Below are positions 22,685 through 34,168 of a stretch of DNA of 64,000 bases, piece by piece. The DNA lies in assembly GCA_047495785.1 (NCBI GenBank), contig JBLDXI010000034.1, forward strand, positions 868,001 through 932,000. Direction: 5' to 3'. The notes below the pieces were generated by a model, which was not told where the DNA came from, did not search any database, and saw only the letters and a program-made list of their open reading frames with translations. Positions within the stretch are counted from its first letter, which is position 1. Each line of letters begins with the position of its first letter. The DNA comes from Lepidodermella squamata (Eukaryota > Gastrotricha). Both the position numbers and the translations under genes were made by a program.

Positions 22685-24430
22685 ATGATGGAAATACCAG
22701 CAGTGCTCCTATTCGGTGTCATGTTAATGGGAGAAATGTTAGGTTCAAATGGCACTACTGCAATCCCCGAATCAACTGCAGAAGGTTCAACAACAGCAAT
22801 GGCCGTATCGACAGTAGCTGGCTCTACAACTTTGAATGTAGCGACCACCGCTGCGCAAATCGGAACTACAACACCAAAGGCACAATCGTCCACAACTTCT
22901 AGAGCTACAACTTTGAATGTGGCGACCACTACTGCGCAAATCGGCACTACAACAACAAAGGCACAGGCGTCCACAACTTCTAGAGCAACAACTTTGAACG
23001 TCGCGACCACCGCTGCGCAAATCGGCACTACAACAACAAAGGCACAAGCGTCCACAACTTCTAGAGCTACAACTCTGAATGTTGCGACCACTACTGCGCA
23101 AATCGGAACTACAATAAAGTCCTCAATTGCAGCATCTACGAATTCATATGATAGCCCTACAACGATCGTACTAACTGAACAGGCTTCGACGATGACAGCT
23201 TCACAACTTAGTACAACATCAAAGCTCCAATCAACCTCATCTCCAAATTCGTCAAAGATAGCTAACAATTCTTTTGACAACGATCAAAGTAGTAAGAAGG
23301 AAGCATTGTCGTTAATTTCACCGAAAGGCGTGGCCAACAATCCAAAGGACGTAATTCAAGAGCTCTATCCTACTTTTCCGCCAGAACCATCAATGCCAGC
23401 AATCCTTGCGCCTGAACTGCTTGATTATTGCGATGATTTCACGTCTGAACGAATTGCTCCGCCAAACCAAGGCAACTCAACAAACATTCAAGCAGTGTTT
23501 TCAATTGATCGCATGATAGAAATGAATGATGAGAAGAAAAGTCTAACGATAAGTGGGATCTATTTGCTCCACTGGAACATTTCTACGTGCCATCTTAAAT
23601 CTACACATATTCTGAGTGTGAGGCGAAAAGAGAGGCTCTATGCCGTAGACAAATCCATAGTTTGGTGGCCTGATTCGCTATTTCAGTCAAGTTCAAATGA
23701 TATCTACATGAAAGGTGAAGGTTACGAAGATGATCTAGTTGCCCTTATGACAAGGGTTGGAAACAGCGGCTTGAATATCGAATTCTACATGACGAAACAA
23801 GGCTCGTTCTTAACAGCATGCGAGCTCGACATTTCTAAGTTTCCCTTTGATACTCAAACTTGCGATTTCACTTTCTCCCTGCAGCAATCTATGAGACTTG
23901 TTGAGTTCAATGACGTCATTTTTGTGTGCCCTGAACACGGTAACACGCAGTGGAAATTCTCTGAATGCCAAACTACAGTGGCGACGATTCGCCAATCAGG
24001 TCAAGAGGTGTTAGCTGCGACGTTTCGAGCAAAAATCAGCCGAAATTCAGGTTACTATGTTGCAAATTCAATAGGGCCCAGCTTGCTACTGGCTCTTCTC
24101 GAGCTTGCGACTTTTGTCATGCCTTCGAGCCAACCTGATCGACCCATGTTTGCTGTCACGTTGTTGCTTGCTCTGACTCTCGCGATGTCAAATGTCCTGA
24201 GCGATGTTCCTCGTACTTCACAGCGAATTTTCTTGAGTGATTACACTCTAGGCCTTACTATGATTTCGGCTATCATCACGCTCTACCATCTTTTCGCTTG
24301 TTTCCTGGCCAACAAGAAGGAGTGGAAAGCGAGTGGCCTGATGCGGAAGCTTGATCTGGCTGCTCTAGCCTTGAGCGTAGCTGCTTTTGCTGGACTTCAA
24401 GGCTTTGCTGCTAAAACGGTCGTTGGATAG
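22685..24430 (+). CDS. Cys-loop channel with mucin-like stalk, intronless
   Basis: 581 codons from ATG 22685, chosen because it opens a signal peptide (MMEIPAVLLFGVMLMGEML). Residues about 25-215 are Thr/Ser/Ala-rich and include 3.6 copies of a 27-residue repeat, a likely O-glycosylated stalk. From about 220 the protein matches the 968-aa receptor: W-W-P-D loop A, C-x6-FPFD-x3-C, M1 Y-Y-V-A-N-S-I-G-P-S, M2 D-R-P-M-F-A-V-T-L-L-L-A-L-T, M3 and M4 with a very short linker. The two ConA-like modules are absent. The whole gene is one exon, as is the channel part of its relative, so it could be a retrocopy or a copy of the last exon that gained a new leader. Acidic residue before the M2 Arg suggests cation selectivity (inference). 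Ligand unknown. Confidence 0.88.
   Translation: MMEIPAVLLFGVMLMGEMLGSNGTTAIPESTAEGSTTAMAVSTVAGSTTLNVATTAAQIGTTTPKAQSSTTSRATTLNVATTTAQIGTTTTKAQASTTSRATTLNVATTAAQIGTTTTKAQASTTSRATTLNVATTTAQIGTTIKSSIAASTNSYDSPTTIVLTEQASTMTASQLSTTSKLQSTSSPNSSKIANNSFDNDQSSKKEALSLISPKGVANNPKDVIQELYPTFPPEPSMPAILAPELLDYCDDFTSERIAPPNQGNSTNIQAVFSIDRMIEMNDEKKSLTISGIYLLHWNISTCHLKSTHILSVRRKERLYAVDKSIVWWPDSLFQSSSNDIYMKGEGYEDDLVALMTRVGNSGLNIEFYMTKQGSFLTACELDISKFPFDTQTCDFTFSLQQSMRLVEFNDVIFVCPEHGNTQWKFSECQTTVATIRQSGQEVLAATFRAKISRNSGYYVANSIGPSLLLALLELATFVMPSSQPDRPMFAVTLLLALTLAMSNVLSDVPRTSQRIFLSDYTLGLTMISAIITLYHLFACFLANKKEWKASGLMRKLDLAALALSVAAFAGLQGFAAKTVVG
22826..23115 (+). repeat. 81-bp in-frame minisatellite in the channel stalk
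   Basis: Period 81 bp (27 residues), about 3.6 copies, unit starting T-T-L-N-V-A-T-T. The period keeps the frame, so copy number can vary without breaking the channel gene. Confidence 0.9.
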
Positions 24431-25284
24431 ATTGACCAACCTGACTTTACACCATACTCTGAAGAGCTGTGGCTCTTATCATTTTGGCTATCAGATAATT
24501 TATCTATTTCCTGTTCAAATGTTTTATTTTCAAAGTTGCAAGCGTTTCCACATCATTGATTGATGAAAGGTTTCCTATGGTCAAACTTATTTAATCAGCG
24601 ATCAAATCAGAGATTTTTGAAGTGACTTTGGCTTTACCCACTACCAAACATACCGCCAATTCCGCCCCCCCCCCCCCCCAACCATTAGTTTCGTGCAGGC
24701 CTCAACGTTAATTGCGAAATCAGAGGGCAAAAAAGGACTTGTGCTCGAGCGCAAAGTCGAAATTTTTATGAATTTCAGGGCTATTGTCAAAAGCAAATTT
24801 CCGGGGTCGCCTGTGTTTCGTCCGCGCGCGCACTCCTATTGGCTGGCATGTGTGCACGCCTTGTTGCGCAATCAGTGCGCGCGCGCACAAGTATAAGCCA
24901 CAGTTATCTTCAAGTTAAAGCTAATGCAACATATATTATATTATCAATTTATTGGTCATTTATAGCATAATTTTATGAATCAATTAAAAAAATACCATCA
25001 AATTATTGCAAGCAACAGTTTCATCGCGATTAACACGCGTGGGCTCCGACTTAGCCGGGTGTGCGCGCGCCGCGGGCATGTGTGTTTGTGTATGCGTGCG
25101 CGCGCATGTCGCTAACCATAAGATGAGTCAGTATGATACCGCTGACTCTTATCTAGGTGACTTCTTATCGTTATCGTTTGAAATAAACATATTAAATATA
25201 ACGTAGCCTATTTCCAGCAAATAATTTACTTGATAAAAGGTCGACAGTTAATTCTTTGGCATCGCATCCAGCCTGGAACGGGTC
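24431..25284. other. Intergenic with poly-C and CG-alternating tracts
   Basis: A C15 run at 24665-24679 and clusters of alternating CG/CA (about 24818-24893 and 25060-25112, many GCGCGC) lie in otherwise AT-rich DNA. No gene is recognised. Such tracts can form Z-DNA or stall polymerases; that is inference. Confidence 0.5.
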
Positions 25285-26502
25285 ATGGAATCAAGGACGT
25301 ATCGATTGATATCAGAGTTTACCGTTGCTAAAATCTTGAAGGATGGCGACTTACGAAGATCTATGCTGTGCAGCCGTAATGGATGCCCTCAAGAACAAGT
25401 GGTTACCAAAGAAACTAACTTGACAAATATTCGCCAACGATATCAGGAAGACTACGACCGAATTACAGAGCTTCTCCGCGAAAGTGTGAGTTTTCGTCAA
25501 TATGCGTTGGGTATACAATTCAAAACATACCTAACAAATTATAGGTATAATAATATTCCATAAGTGCATTTGTATTGTCTGTCTTTTGTCTTTACATCTT
25601 GCATTTTAATCTGAAAAGTCAGGATTGAGTACTTGAAGTGGGATTACTCCCAAGATAATTCTGTTAACAGCCATCAGCCGTCAGCGTAGGAAGTCATGTG
25701 ATTGAATTAGATAGAATTTTCTCAATATTTTGAGGTTTCTTTTAGGTGGAGAAAGAAAAAGTCTGAAATCGATAGTTAAAAGCCATGCTTTGAAAGCGAT
25801 CTAGGAAGCTAGGAAGCAAGTATTTGTAGATGGAGTTGTGCGACGGTGGAAGGTTTGAAACCCTGATCGCTACAGAGACCAATCCCATCCCGGAAAGTAT
25901 GCTTGAAATATGGTTCCGCCAACTCGTTTCAGCTTTAACGTATCTTCACGGCCGAAGTATTGTTCATAGAAACATAACCACAAGCAATATATTGGTAACG
26001 GGAGGCCGCGGCACAGCGAAACTAGCTGACTTGGCTGACTAAAAAGAATCATCATTTGCTCATAATTGCTCGCTAATATTTGATAACTGAAACAGTGGTT
26101 CGCAAATCTTTTCTCTAGCTGCCTGGTACCCTTCTGCTCCCGAAATATTGAGCTGCAAACCGAAATCGCCTGCAAGCGATGTTTGGTCGCTGGGATTTGC
26201 AATCTTTAAATTGGCCAACTTCTATGAACCAGTATGAGTTGAACCTATGTATTATAATGCTGAGTTTTAATAATTTTCAGTTTATCTTTACGCCGGCTAT
26301 CTTAAGGTAAACTGCCAAATTTAAAGCAGCATCCTCGAGCTGAAATTTATAATTTTTTAGCAATAACCAGAAATCCTATGACGAGTCTCGCGGCTATTCT
26401 GAAGAGTTCCGCAACCTTGTGATATCGATGCTCGCCGTGTATCCCAAACTTCGACCGACCTCGATTCAGCTTTCACATGTTAGTAGTAGCTTTCTAACAT
26501 GA
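25285..26502 (+). pseudogene. Protein-kinase-like copy 2, HRN pseudokinase, broken
   Basis: Paralogue of the 1.4-2.6 kb gene on the opposite strand. Pieces in order: N-lobe from ATG 25285 with V-V-T-K and donor GAAAGT/GTGAGT; hinge and catalytic segment from 25830 (M-E-L-C-D-G-G, then I-V-H-R-N-I-T-T-S-N); activation segment with S-A-P-E-I and D-V-W-S-L-G (about 26096-26232); final exon (about 26361-26502) with M-L-A-V-Y-P-K-L-R-P-T. The helix-C exon found in copy 1 is missing, and after K-L-A-D-L the frame meets TAA with no donor site before the next exon. The HRD Asp is again Asn, so the loss predates the duplication. Gene is most likely dead. Confidence 0.78.
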
Positions 26503-26543
26503 CATGGCGTATTGTCTTCATTTCACTTTTTTCTTCAATCAGT

Positions 26544-26645
26544 GAACAATGTTCGAATGGCGAAGCCACGTTTAACCAAAAAATTAGTATTCGTACAATA
26601 ACGCAGTAAAATTGTCTGAAAAACGTGGCTGCGCCATGAGCCTCG
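26544..26645. repeat. Short inverted repeat
   Basis: GAATGGCGAAGCCACGTTTA near 26556 and AAAAACGTGGCTGCGCCAT near 26619 pair as an imperfect hairpin with about 45 bp between. It may be a small foldback element remnant. The rest of 26503-27013 shows nothing recognisable. Confidence 0.5.
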
Positions 26646-27013
26646 GCGCTGCCCGTACATTTGAATACCATTACCTTTAACGGCTAGGAAATTCCGAGAT
26701 TATCGTAATCTCTTAAACTTGGCTTGTGCAAAACGATTGGTGCGTGAAAGTAGTGCTTCCAATGTGCGAACGTAGTTTTCCATGTGATTTCCTTGCATCA
26801 AATTTATTGATTTCTTCCTTGGCGAGCGAAAAAATGGGGCTCCATACAGTATTAGTCCCACGGAACAAATCTGCCAGGCTCATATGACCTCTGGGGAGGA
26901 TTTAAACGCAAGCAATTAATCGGCTGACATCAATAATTGTTTGCTAGGTTTGAGAGAAGCAAAAAAATACAATTAGTAATTAATTTTTCGCGTGGGCGTA
27001 ATTCGTCATGCCC

Positions 27014-27035
27014 GAGTGACGAATTAGCGTCACTC
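27014..27035. promoter_or_regulatory. Perfect 8-bp-stem hairpin just before the receptor start
   Basis: GAGTGACG and CGTCACTC flank AATTAG, ending 8 bp before ATG 27044 of the gustatory-like receptor. It would sit in the 5' UTR and could affect translation or bind a factor (TGACG half-sites); function inferred only from position. Confidence 0.35.
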
Positions 27036-27043
27036 AAATCGCA

Positions 27044-28431
27044 ATGAGTACGAAATCTAAACAACCTTACATGGATGACTTCACAGCCTTCAGACCACTG
27101 TATATTCCGCTGAAGGCTCTCGGCCTGTTGCCCAATTGGCCTACAAGTGATAGCGATGGTCCAAGCTCCTATGCTTACAAAGGCTACGCAATAGTTATGA
27201 CTGCCATTGCTTGGATCAATGGAATACGAGTGTTTTCATTCCTTGCTTGGTCAAATACGAGCAACACACCATTATTCCGCTTGATGTATTGTACGACAAT
27301 AGCCCTCTATCAGCTTACGGCTGCAATGGTGCGATGGAATCTGTTCATTGGCAGCTGGAAGGGCAAATTTGTCCATTTCTTGGAGTTGGGAAACGTTTGC
27401 GAATCTATATGCAAGGATGAAATCATCGATGTAATACCGATTCTTAAAAAACGACGCCGATTCAACATTGCAGTCGTTATCGCGTTCGCCGTAACATTGG
27501 TTTTCAACTTCGCCCTTGTTTCCTTCCTACTCATTGAGAACCGACCCGCCTTCGGTATCATAGTAACTCCGCTCAACTACCTGATCGAAGATGAAACCAT
27601 TTGGAATTTCGCTTCGATAATTTTCTACTGCTGTTACAGTTCGATCAGCGACACTGGTCTAATATTATCCCTTGCCTTTTTCTTCGTCGCCTCTGTAAGT
27701 ATCGGATTTAAATTCCGGAACTTGTCGATTCAAATCGACGAATATTCCAAGTGCCGCGTCAGCCCTATTGAAAGCGTGGATCCACAACAGCTTCAGTGCT
27801 ATTCTGAGCTTAAATTCATTGAGCTAGTACGAGATAGGCATCTGCTTCTCGTGAAAATGGTCCGAAGACTCGATCGTGATATGGGGCTGACGATTTTCGC
27901 GACCGCCAGCTACGGCTTCATCGGCACCTTGGTCAATTTATACGAAACAGCACTGGGTGGCTTGGCAGACTCATTCTTGAAGAGTCTCGAGAGTTCTTGG
28001 TTGATATTCTCAATAGTTCTATTGGTAGCCTTTATAGGTCCGTCATCCTACATAGCCCGTTGTGCCGAACGAGTTCGAGAGAAACTGTTCAACCTTCGAT
28101 TGCATGGCAAAGGAACAGAAATGCAGATCCAGGTGACATTATTTTAATTTTTCAATCATTCAACCCCAATGTGTGTTTTCAGTTGTCGATGTTGTTGACT
28201 CAAGTTACGTCCGAGCAAGTTTGCTTCACTTACTTGGGCATGATCACCCTAAAGAGTGAAACGTTTGCCGCTGTATGTTTGACTCCTATTCCTGAATACT
28301 CCATAAATTTCTCTCTCCAGATATTTGCCGGGCTGTTGACGTATTTTCTGATCATGATCGATTACACTTCGGGAGAGAAAAGCCGCATAAGCATTGAAGC
28401 CGCGAATACCAGCAACCGCTCTTCATATTAA
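27044..28431 (+). CDS. Gustatory-receptor-like 7TM chemoreceptor
   Basis: Exons 27044-28132, 28183-28272 and 28321-28431 join in phase 0 to 429 aa. Several hydrophobic segments span the protein, with an N-terminal cytosolic stretch and long loops. The last exon reads T-Y-F-L-I-M-I-D-Y, close to the TYhhhhhQF signature of the gustatory receptor superfamily in TM7; Gln-Phe is replaced by Asp-Tyr. The short final exons coding TM6/TM7 are also typical of that family. Members are ligand-gated channels of inverted topology in chemosensory neurons in arthropods, with relatives in nematodes and other invertebrates. Ligand unknown. Confidence in the superfamily is moderate; the exon chain is well supported. 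Confidence 0.75.
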
Positions 28432-29005
28432 ATTGAAAATGGAAACGAGGAACGAGAACTCCATATTTAAATAAATGTGGCAGGTGGCGGTGGATTAAAT
28501 TAGGTAAAGGGTAAAGTAAAATTTCCAAAATGTTGGAGCAATATATGAAACTGAAATTCAACACTGTGACACTGTTCACTGGGGAGGATTCAATTCAGAA
28601 CCATTGTTGACAGCACGTGCGCCGCATGCACATATTGTGGTTAGAAAGAGTCCGAACCTGAATCTCAAACGGACAGTAATGTTGATTATGCTCTCGATTC
28701 CTTTAAATAATTACAGAAAATCGATGATAAAAAATCATCCAAGTTCGCTCCAAGTATCAAATTATAGCTATAGGCTATAGATAGGCATATAGAAATAAGC
28801 TGGTCAAGCGATAAGACAAACAGCTAACTGAAGGGAAATCGAAGCAGCCCCTAGTTCGCAAAAAAGACCTCCCGTTCACCCTCAAACGTGCTTATTGCCT
28901 TCTTGGACTTGTGAGCAGACCTAATTTTGAGGATGGGCAAGTATTCAACGTACGAGAGTACGTCATTCAGAAATCGTACTCTTTGAAGACCAATTCGTCA
29001 GTAAA
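28432..29005. other. Intergenic between two receptor genes
   Basis: No gene recognised. AATAAAT near 28467 could end the gustatory-like transcript. Confidence 0.4.
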
Positions 29006-30406
29006 ATGAATAAAAGCCTTCAGAAAAATGGATACTCAGGTGTTTGGATAATGGCTAAAATTCCCGGACGGGGCTACGACGAACCTCGGCCTTACTTCAT
29101 CGGATTCCTGCACGATCTGAGCGCTACAAGCATCAGAGAAAGACTCGGCTTCCCTATAGCCATTGGCATGTTCAGCATTCTCATCGCCATCACAACGTTC
29201 ATTAACGTGGTTGTCTACTACAAACGCAAGGTTAAACGCGACTTCCTGATCTTGACAGCGCTTCTTGGCATTAGCAATGTTGTCTTCTGCCTGCAATATT
29301 TTATTGGCATGATGATAACGGTTGGGACAGGCTTTTGGGAGGCTGACTATTATTCCTGCGCAGCTGTTATGTGGATATGTTTTACCTGCGGAAATTTCAG
29401 TTTTTTCGATATGCTTATAATAAGCTATGAACGCCGTCTTTGCATTCTATCGCTTAATCCTAATTCAACTTCAAATACCGCTAGGGTATGGCCCAATGAT
29501 GCCTTCGACAACGATCAATTCTTGTTGGTTTTTCTAGATTTTGGGTTTCTTAGCTGGACTTTTCTTACTTTGCGCCGGATTCTGGTTCACGATCACTGTT
29601 TACCCGTTTCAAAGCTTCAGTATGCAGTACGTCAGCATTCCGTCCATCGATAACGGAACAGCCAAAGCGTTTTGCTCAACGTTCGACTATCGCCTGATTG
29701 GAGATGTTGATACCTCTATGTTGTTGACAGTCTACGTCTCTTGCAGTTTAGTTGCAGTTTTCGCCGGACTCGTTTACAATTATCGGTAAAATTGACTTTA
29801 TCGAATCGCCTTGTGGGAAACTGATGTAGGATTCTATGGCTTTTTTACAAGAGAGGGGTTCAGACTGTCCCCGAACTAGCCCAAATTTCCAAAGGTTCCC
29901 ATCTCTGATTTTTTGGGTCTTGCGAACTGGGGGTAGGATTCCCCCGATTTTTCTCGGTACTTTGCGTTTGGTACTGGGTTTGAAGAATGAAGATATAATG
30001 ATATGCCTTTGTCCCTTGTCTTTTCAGGAAAATCTTTTGGACATTTCGTTCAGCTGGCATTAGAGTTGGGATGACGATTTTAACGAGTCGAAGTTCAAGG
30101 AAGAGCCAGGGCGATGACTGGCGCCGCCGAGAGATGTTCTTCGTCTACCAATCTATAGGTTCCTTCGTCGCTTTCGTTGTTTCCCACCTGCCCCTATTGT
30201 TGGATTTAGCAATACTGATGTTCTACAACGGTCCTGCCCCCGAAATACAAAGCCCATGGCTGCACAAGTTTGCATGCTCATGCATGATGGCTCAAATGGC
30301 TGTTACACCACTGATTCTGTGCTTGAGACCGAGTTTCTTGGCCGATGCTAAGGCTACACTGAGGAATTTACTCCGCCTGAATCAAGCCACCACCTGGCAG
30401 CATTAA
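29006..30406 (+). CDS. Rhodopsin-like (class A) 7TM receptor
   Basis: Exons 29006-29485, 29538-29785 and 30028-30406 give 368 aa in one frame (phases 0 and 2). TM1 starts near residue 50 (I-A-I-G-M-F-S-I-L-I-A-I), a basic first cytosolic loop (Y-K-R-K-V-K-R-D-F) follows, and TM3 ends I-I-S-Y-E-R-R, an E-R-R form of the DRY motif. The third cytosolic loop is basic and spliced at 29785/30028. TM6-TM7 end near R-P-S-F-L-A-D-A. The overall plan is a small class A GPCR of the invertebrate chemosensory or peptide type; no subfamily can be named. ATG 29006 is the first in frame; a second at residue 16 is possible. Confidence 0.7.
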
Positions 30407-31104
30407 ATACAGATCTCATTGACAGATAACTCAATCGCATTCTTGTTTGTTCCAATGTATTTTTCCAGTCCTCTAAAATCGATGATGATTATCGAGAGAT
30501 TTGAGATTAAAACTTTCCGTATTCGACCTCAGTAATGAATGTGTAAAGTTCAGACCCTATATTTAATGCTTTTTCGTCGATTTCCTCTCTTTAGATCCGC
30601 GTGGGAAAAACTCAGGGAACGTAATACTGTTATATATTATCTAGTCTTCAGACCACAAAATTTTACTTTTACAAAATAAAAAGCCGAATCGATTTAACCT
30701 TCAGCAGCACTTTAATGTTCGCTGCATGTTCGCTAAATGATTTCCGATTACTTGAAAAAAGAATGCGCAATATTAACGCTAAATAATGTCAAATGCTACG
30801 CCTCATTCACCTTCGTCACGCATCATCGATTTTTTACAGCGCAATTTTGTCACAAATTAAAGCTCAATAGGCGCATATAAATTACAGTCATAAAAAAGTA
30901 ATTCACCTAGCAATAAAAGCCTATACAGTATAAAGCGCATTGAAAGTTCCGATTTTTGGACAATTACCATCATTAATCTCTATCAACATAGCAAAGCCGT
31001 AGTAATCGATTGGTATATGCCCCAAAACGCGTTTTTCGGGGCCCTAAATATCGTTTTTTCAGCCCTCTGAATAATTCAAATTTTTTTGAATAAAAGCAGA
31101 AATT
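30407..31104. other. Intergenic, promoter side of split channel gene
   Basis: AATAAAA near 30676 may serve the upstream GPCR. No gene recognised. Confidence 0.4.
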
Positions 31105-32410
31105 ATGATATTATTTGTAGTAATATTTTTCGCGGTCACTCATGCGGAAAATTCGACATCGGGCAGCGAATCACTGATGCAGCAACTGCAAGATTCCTAC
31201 GTCACAAAATGGTGCCCAACCGTGGTCGGGCAGAGTGTCCCTAGCGAAACAGTGGCCCTGAATAACTTCACGCGACCGTTCATCCTGCAGGCGTGGATCT
31301 ACATTTTCCGCTTCATTGAAATCAACGATTTAGAGCAGCGAATGTCCCTTTTTGTTTATTCGACCTTTCAATGGAACTACCCATGCCCGAAATTTACCTG
31401 TGACCAGGTTGTCCCAAATTCGAGTCTATGCGATCTGCCCCAGAATAGGATTGAAAATCTGTATTTCCTACTACAACCTACCAATGTTTGGCATCCTTAT
31501 TTGTCCCATATTAACGCCTATGGGAATCCTAGACCTTTTGAGGAAATGTCGAGTGGCGATATAGTTTTTGTCTATCCTTTCAACAAAGACGGGCCAAGTG
31601 CTTACATTGGCTATTCAAGGCGGTTAGACACGTCGTGTACCTCATTTTCAATCCGATATTTCCCATTCGACCACCTTCAATGCTCGATGCGGTTCGAACC
31701 CGATGAAACGGTCGATTATGTCCAGATTAAGGTCAACTTTTTCGGGGTCGATGCTTCGGCTAAAATCACCCTGTTGAGTGATACTGATATTTGGGAATTG
31801 GCGTATCCTTTATCGCTGGCTCAGACCTTTACGTGGTCGGTGGAGAATGTGACGGAATCGACGGGTGTCTACTCGAGGATGGTGCTGACGAGTCGGTTTA
31901 AACGGAAGTACAATTATTATGTCGCGAATATGATGATACCGTCCTATGCAACTTATGTACTTCAAATTTGCTGTTTATTACTACCGCCCAAGCTTCCAGA
32001 TAGGTAATTAAACCTGAAATTAATTGAAATCGAATTATTAAAAAAAATTGAAAATTCGAAAATTAAAATTTCAATTTTTGTCACAAATTTAGAAATTTTG
32101 AAATTTTGAAAAATGTTAAATTTCAATTTTCGAATTTTTCGAATGGCTTGGTTTCTGAAGTTTTTTTTCTAATTTTCCTAATTTTTCAATATTTATTTCA
32201 AATTTTTCAATTTTTCCAGTTATTCATTTTGGATTTTTTCTCATTATTTTTTATATTATTTGAATTTTTTCAGGCCAACTTTTGCAATGACGGCCGTGTT
32301 AGCTAACTCGGTGCTGCTCGCCCTCGTCTTCTCCAGCATTCCTCGAACTTCCGAAACCGTCAATTTTGTCACCATGGTCGTCATTAAATTTGTCGCCGGT
32401 CTGTTCATAA
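31105..32410 (+). pseudogene. Cys-loop channel (subfamily 2), 5' part, split by transposon
   Basis: Exon 1 (31105-32003) encodes a signal peptide (MILFVVIFFAVTHA), the ligand-binding domain with a C-x7-FPFD-x3-C loop (14 residues between the cysteines, one more than usual), W-H-P-Y-L in loop A, and M1. Exon 2 starts at 32274 (R-P-T-F-A-M) and encodes M2 and most of M3 up to G-L-F-I at 32410, where an 8,229-bp element is inserted. Reading into the element adds about 20 codons to a TAA at 32472, so a product without M4 would result. Removing the element and one AA gives an uninterrupted frame with the 3' part at 40642-40826, 406 codons in all, equal in plan to the two intact relatives. Confidence 0.92.
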
Positions 32411-32433
32411 CACTGATAAAAATAGCCTCCTTA
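32411..32433 (+). repeat. Left terminal inverted repeat
   Basis: Starts CACTGATAAAAATAG; matches the reverse complement of 40617-40639 at 18 of 23 positions, with the first five bases exact. Confidence 0.9.
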
Positions 32434-34168
32434 GTCACCTCTCTTATTCGCGTGGTCACCTTCTTTCAATAAGGCGACGGCGCTCATCAGTGCGCGCGTA
32501 TTACGATGTCTTTTTAGTCACGCACTCATTAGGTAAGATTTGCACGTAAAAGAGTGAATGACCCACTCAATAGCGCGCAACAATATAGCTGTCGCCTTCG
32601 CGCGACGTGCGCGCGCGCAATGGTCGCGCACTAGTCTGCGCACTTCGGTTCTATTGCATTTATTATCTTATCCCCTCAATTTCAATTTCTAATTTCGTGG
32701 ACGAATATTTAAGCGAGGCGCCTCTGATTTTCCTTTTTTTGTTGTTTTAGAATTTTGTGACGTCTAGGCATTATTAAAACTCGTCATTCATGTGGATCAT
32801 GCTAATTGATTCATGTAGATGCGGTTGTTGACTATATTACTTTATTAACAAATATTAGTTGAATTTTACCGCAGCGTTTTAGATCAATTAGCGTTGCGAA
32901 GATCGTGGTTTAGCTGCCATCCACGCTTTTGCATTGCGTGCGCACGGTTATTATTTCCGCGGCAAAATTCGCGGCCAAAAGTGGTCATGATTTTCACAAT
33001 TTTGCAAGATTTTATTATAGCGGGCGGCGGGTTCATAGGTCATATGAGATAATGCGGCCGAAAGGGGACTGGTCGGCCGACGTCATGAAATATGAGCGGA
33101 AATTAATTAAGGCGCTGAATTACCGGATTTTTTCCATAGCGGCCAACATTTTAAGTATACCCATGTTCAAAATATTAAAATTCTTGATTAAATGTTTTTT
33201 TTTAAATCCGCTTATTTTTTTAATTGGCTTGGCCTCTCAAATATGGGCTACTACCAACAAGCGGCGGATATTAGGGACTGAAATGTTAATGAAAAATGTG
33301 AAAACTGGTTAATTCATTCTTCCTAAACGTCGTATTCGCCTGCTGTTATTTATCACTTTGCTGAACGTCAGTCCCAAATTTTTTCACAATTTTTTACGCG
33401 CGTTGAGTGTCTCCGTGCTGCGGTTGGTTAACTTGTTTATTCGAATGCACACAGCAAGCTTGGTAAACCTTTATTTGTTTTATAAAACTTTACTAATCGA
33501 GGTGACGCGTTACATGGTGGCTGTAGTTTTTATCACCTATGACCTGCCGTTTTTGATACCTTTCAGTTATCCGCTGGTGTCACTTTTGCTTTCAATAATA
33601 TTCGGTCATAGGTCCTAGAACCATGTTTTAGTATTCATACCGCGCTGTTGTTGAATACTTAGATAAAATCGGCGTCGTATGATTTATCATGGCCGCGGTT
33701 CGCCGCCTCGCTCCTCGCCCTCTCGCCTCTCGCACGATGCGCTGTAACGCCTTTCATCCTATCGCTCAAATATCAGGCCGCGCCGGGTCCACAATGCGCA
33801 CGCAAAGCCACAGGTGGGCGATTATCTCGTCGCGGTCGTGGGAGTTGGGCGGAGCTTAGTTTAACGCTGCTATTTGATGACGCGACTGACCTTGTAACTA
33901 GTGACCATTAGCGGCATTTCTAGTTTTCAGTGCTTTCACCCACCCAGTAGAACGAGTCTCAGGTGCAAACGCTATCCCCGCTCGCATCCACCTTAAATTT
34001 GTTACCAACCATGAATTATAACTTGGAAATCACCCCCTGTAAAGATTGTTTTGTTGCCTGTTAGTTAACATTTTTGCGCGTTTATCATTATTTCCAACCA
34101 TGAATTTAATTTTTATTGTTTCCGTTATTTATAGAGGAAATTGTTTTTGCATAACCAGTATTAGCGAC

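Noticed and set aside
22657-23280. Minus-strand 207-codon frame over the channel stalk
   Set aside because: Antisense of the 81-bp Thr/Ala repeats; low-complexity shadow.
24665-25112. CG-alternating tracts as a CRISPR or telomere-like repeat
   Set aside because: No spacer-repeat structure and no telomere hexamer run; simple low-complexity DNA in an animal genome.
32929-33618. Two open frames in the left part of the transposon
   Set aside because: No splice-compatible link to the element's genes and no recognisable motif.
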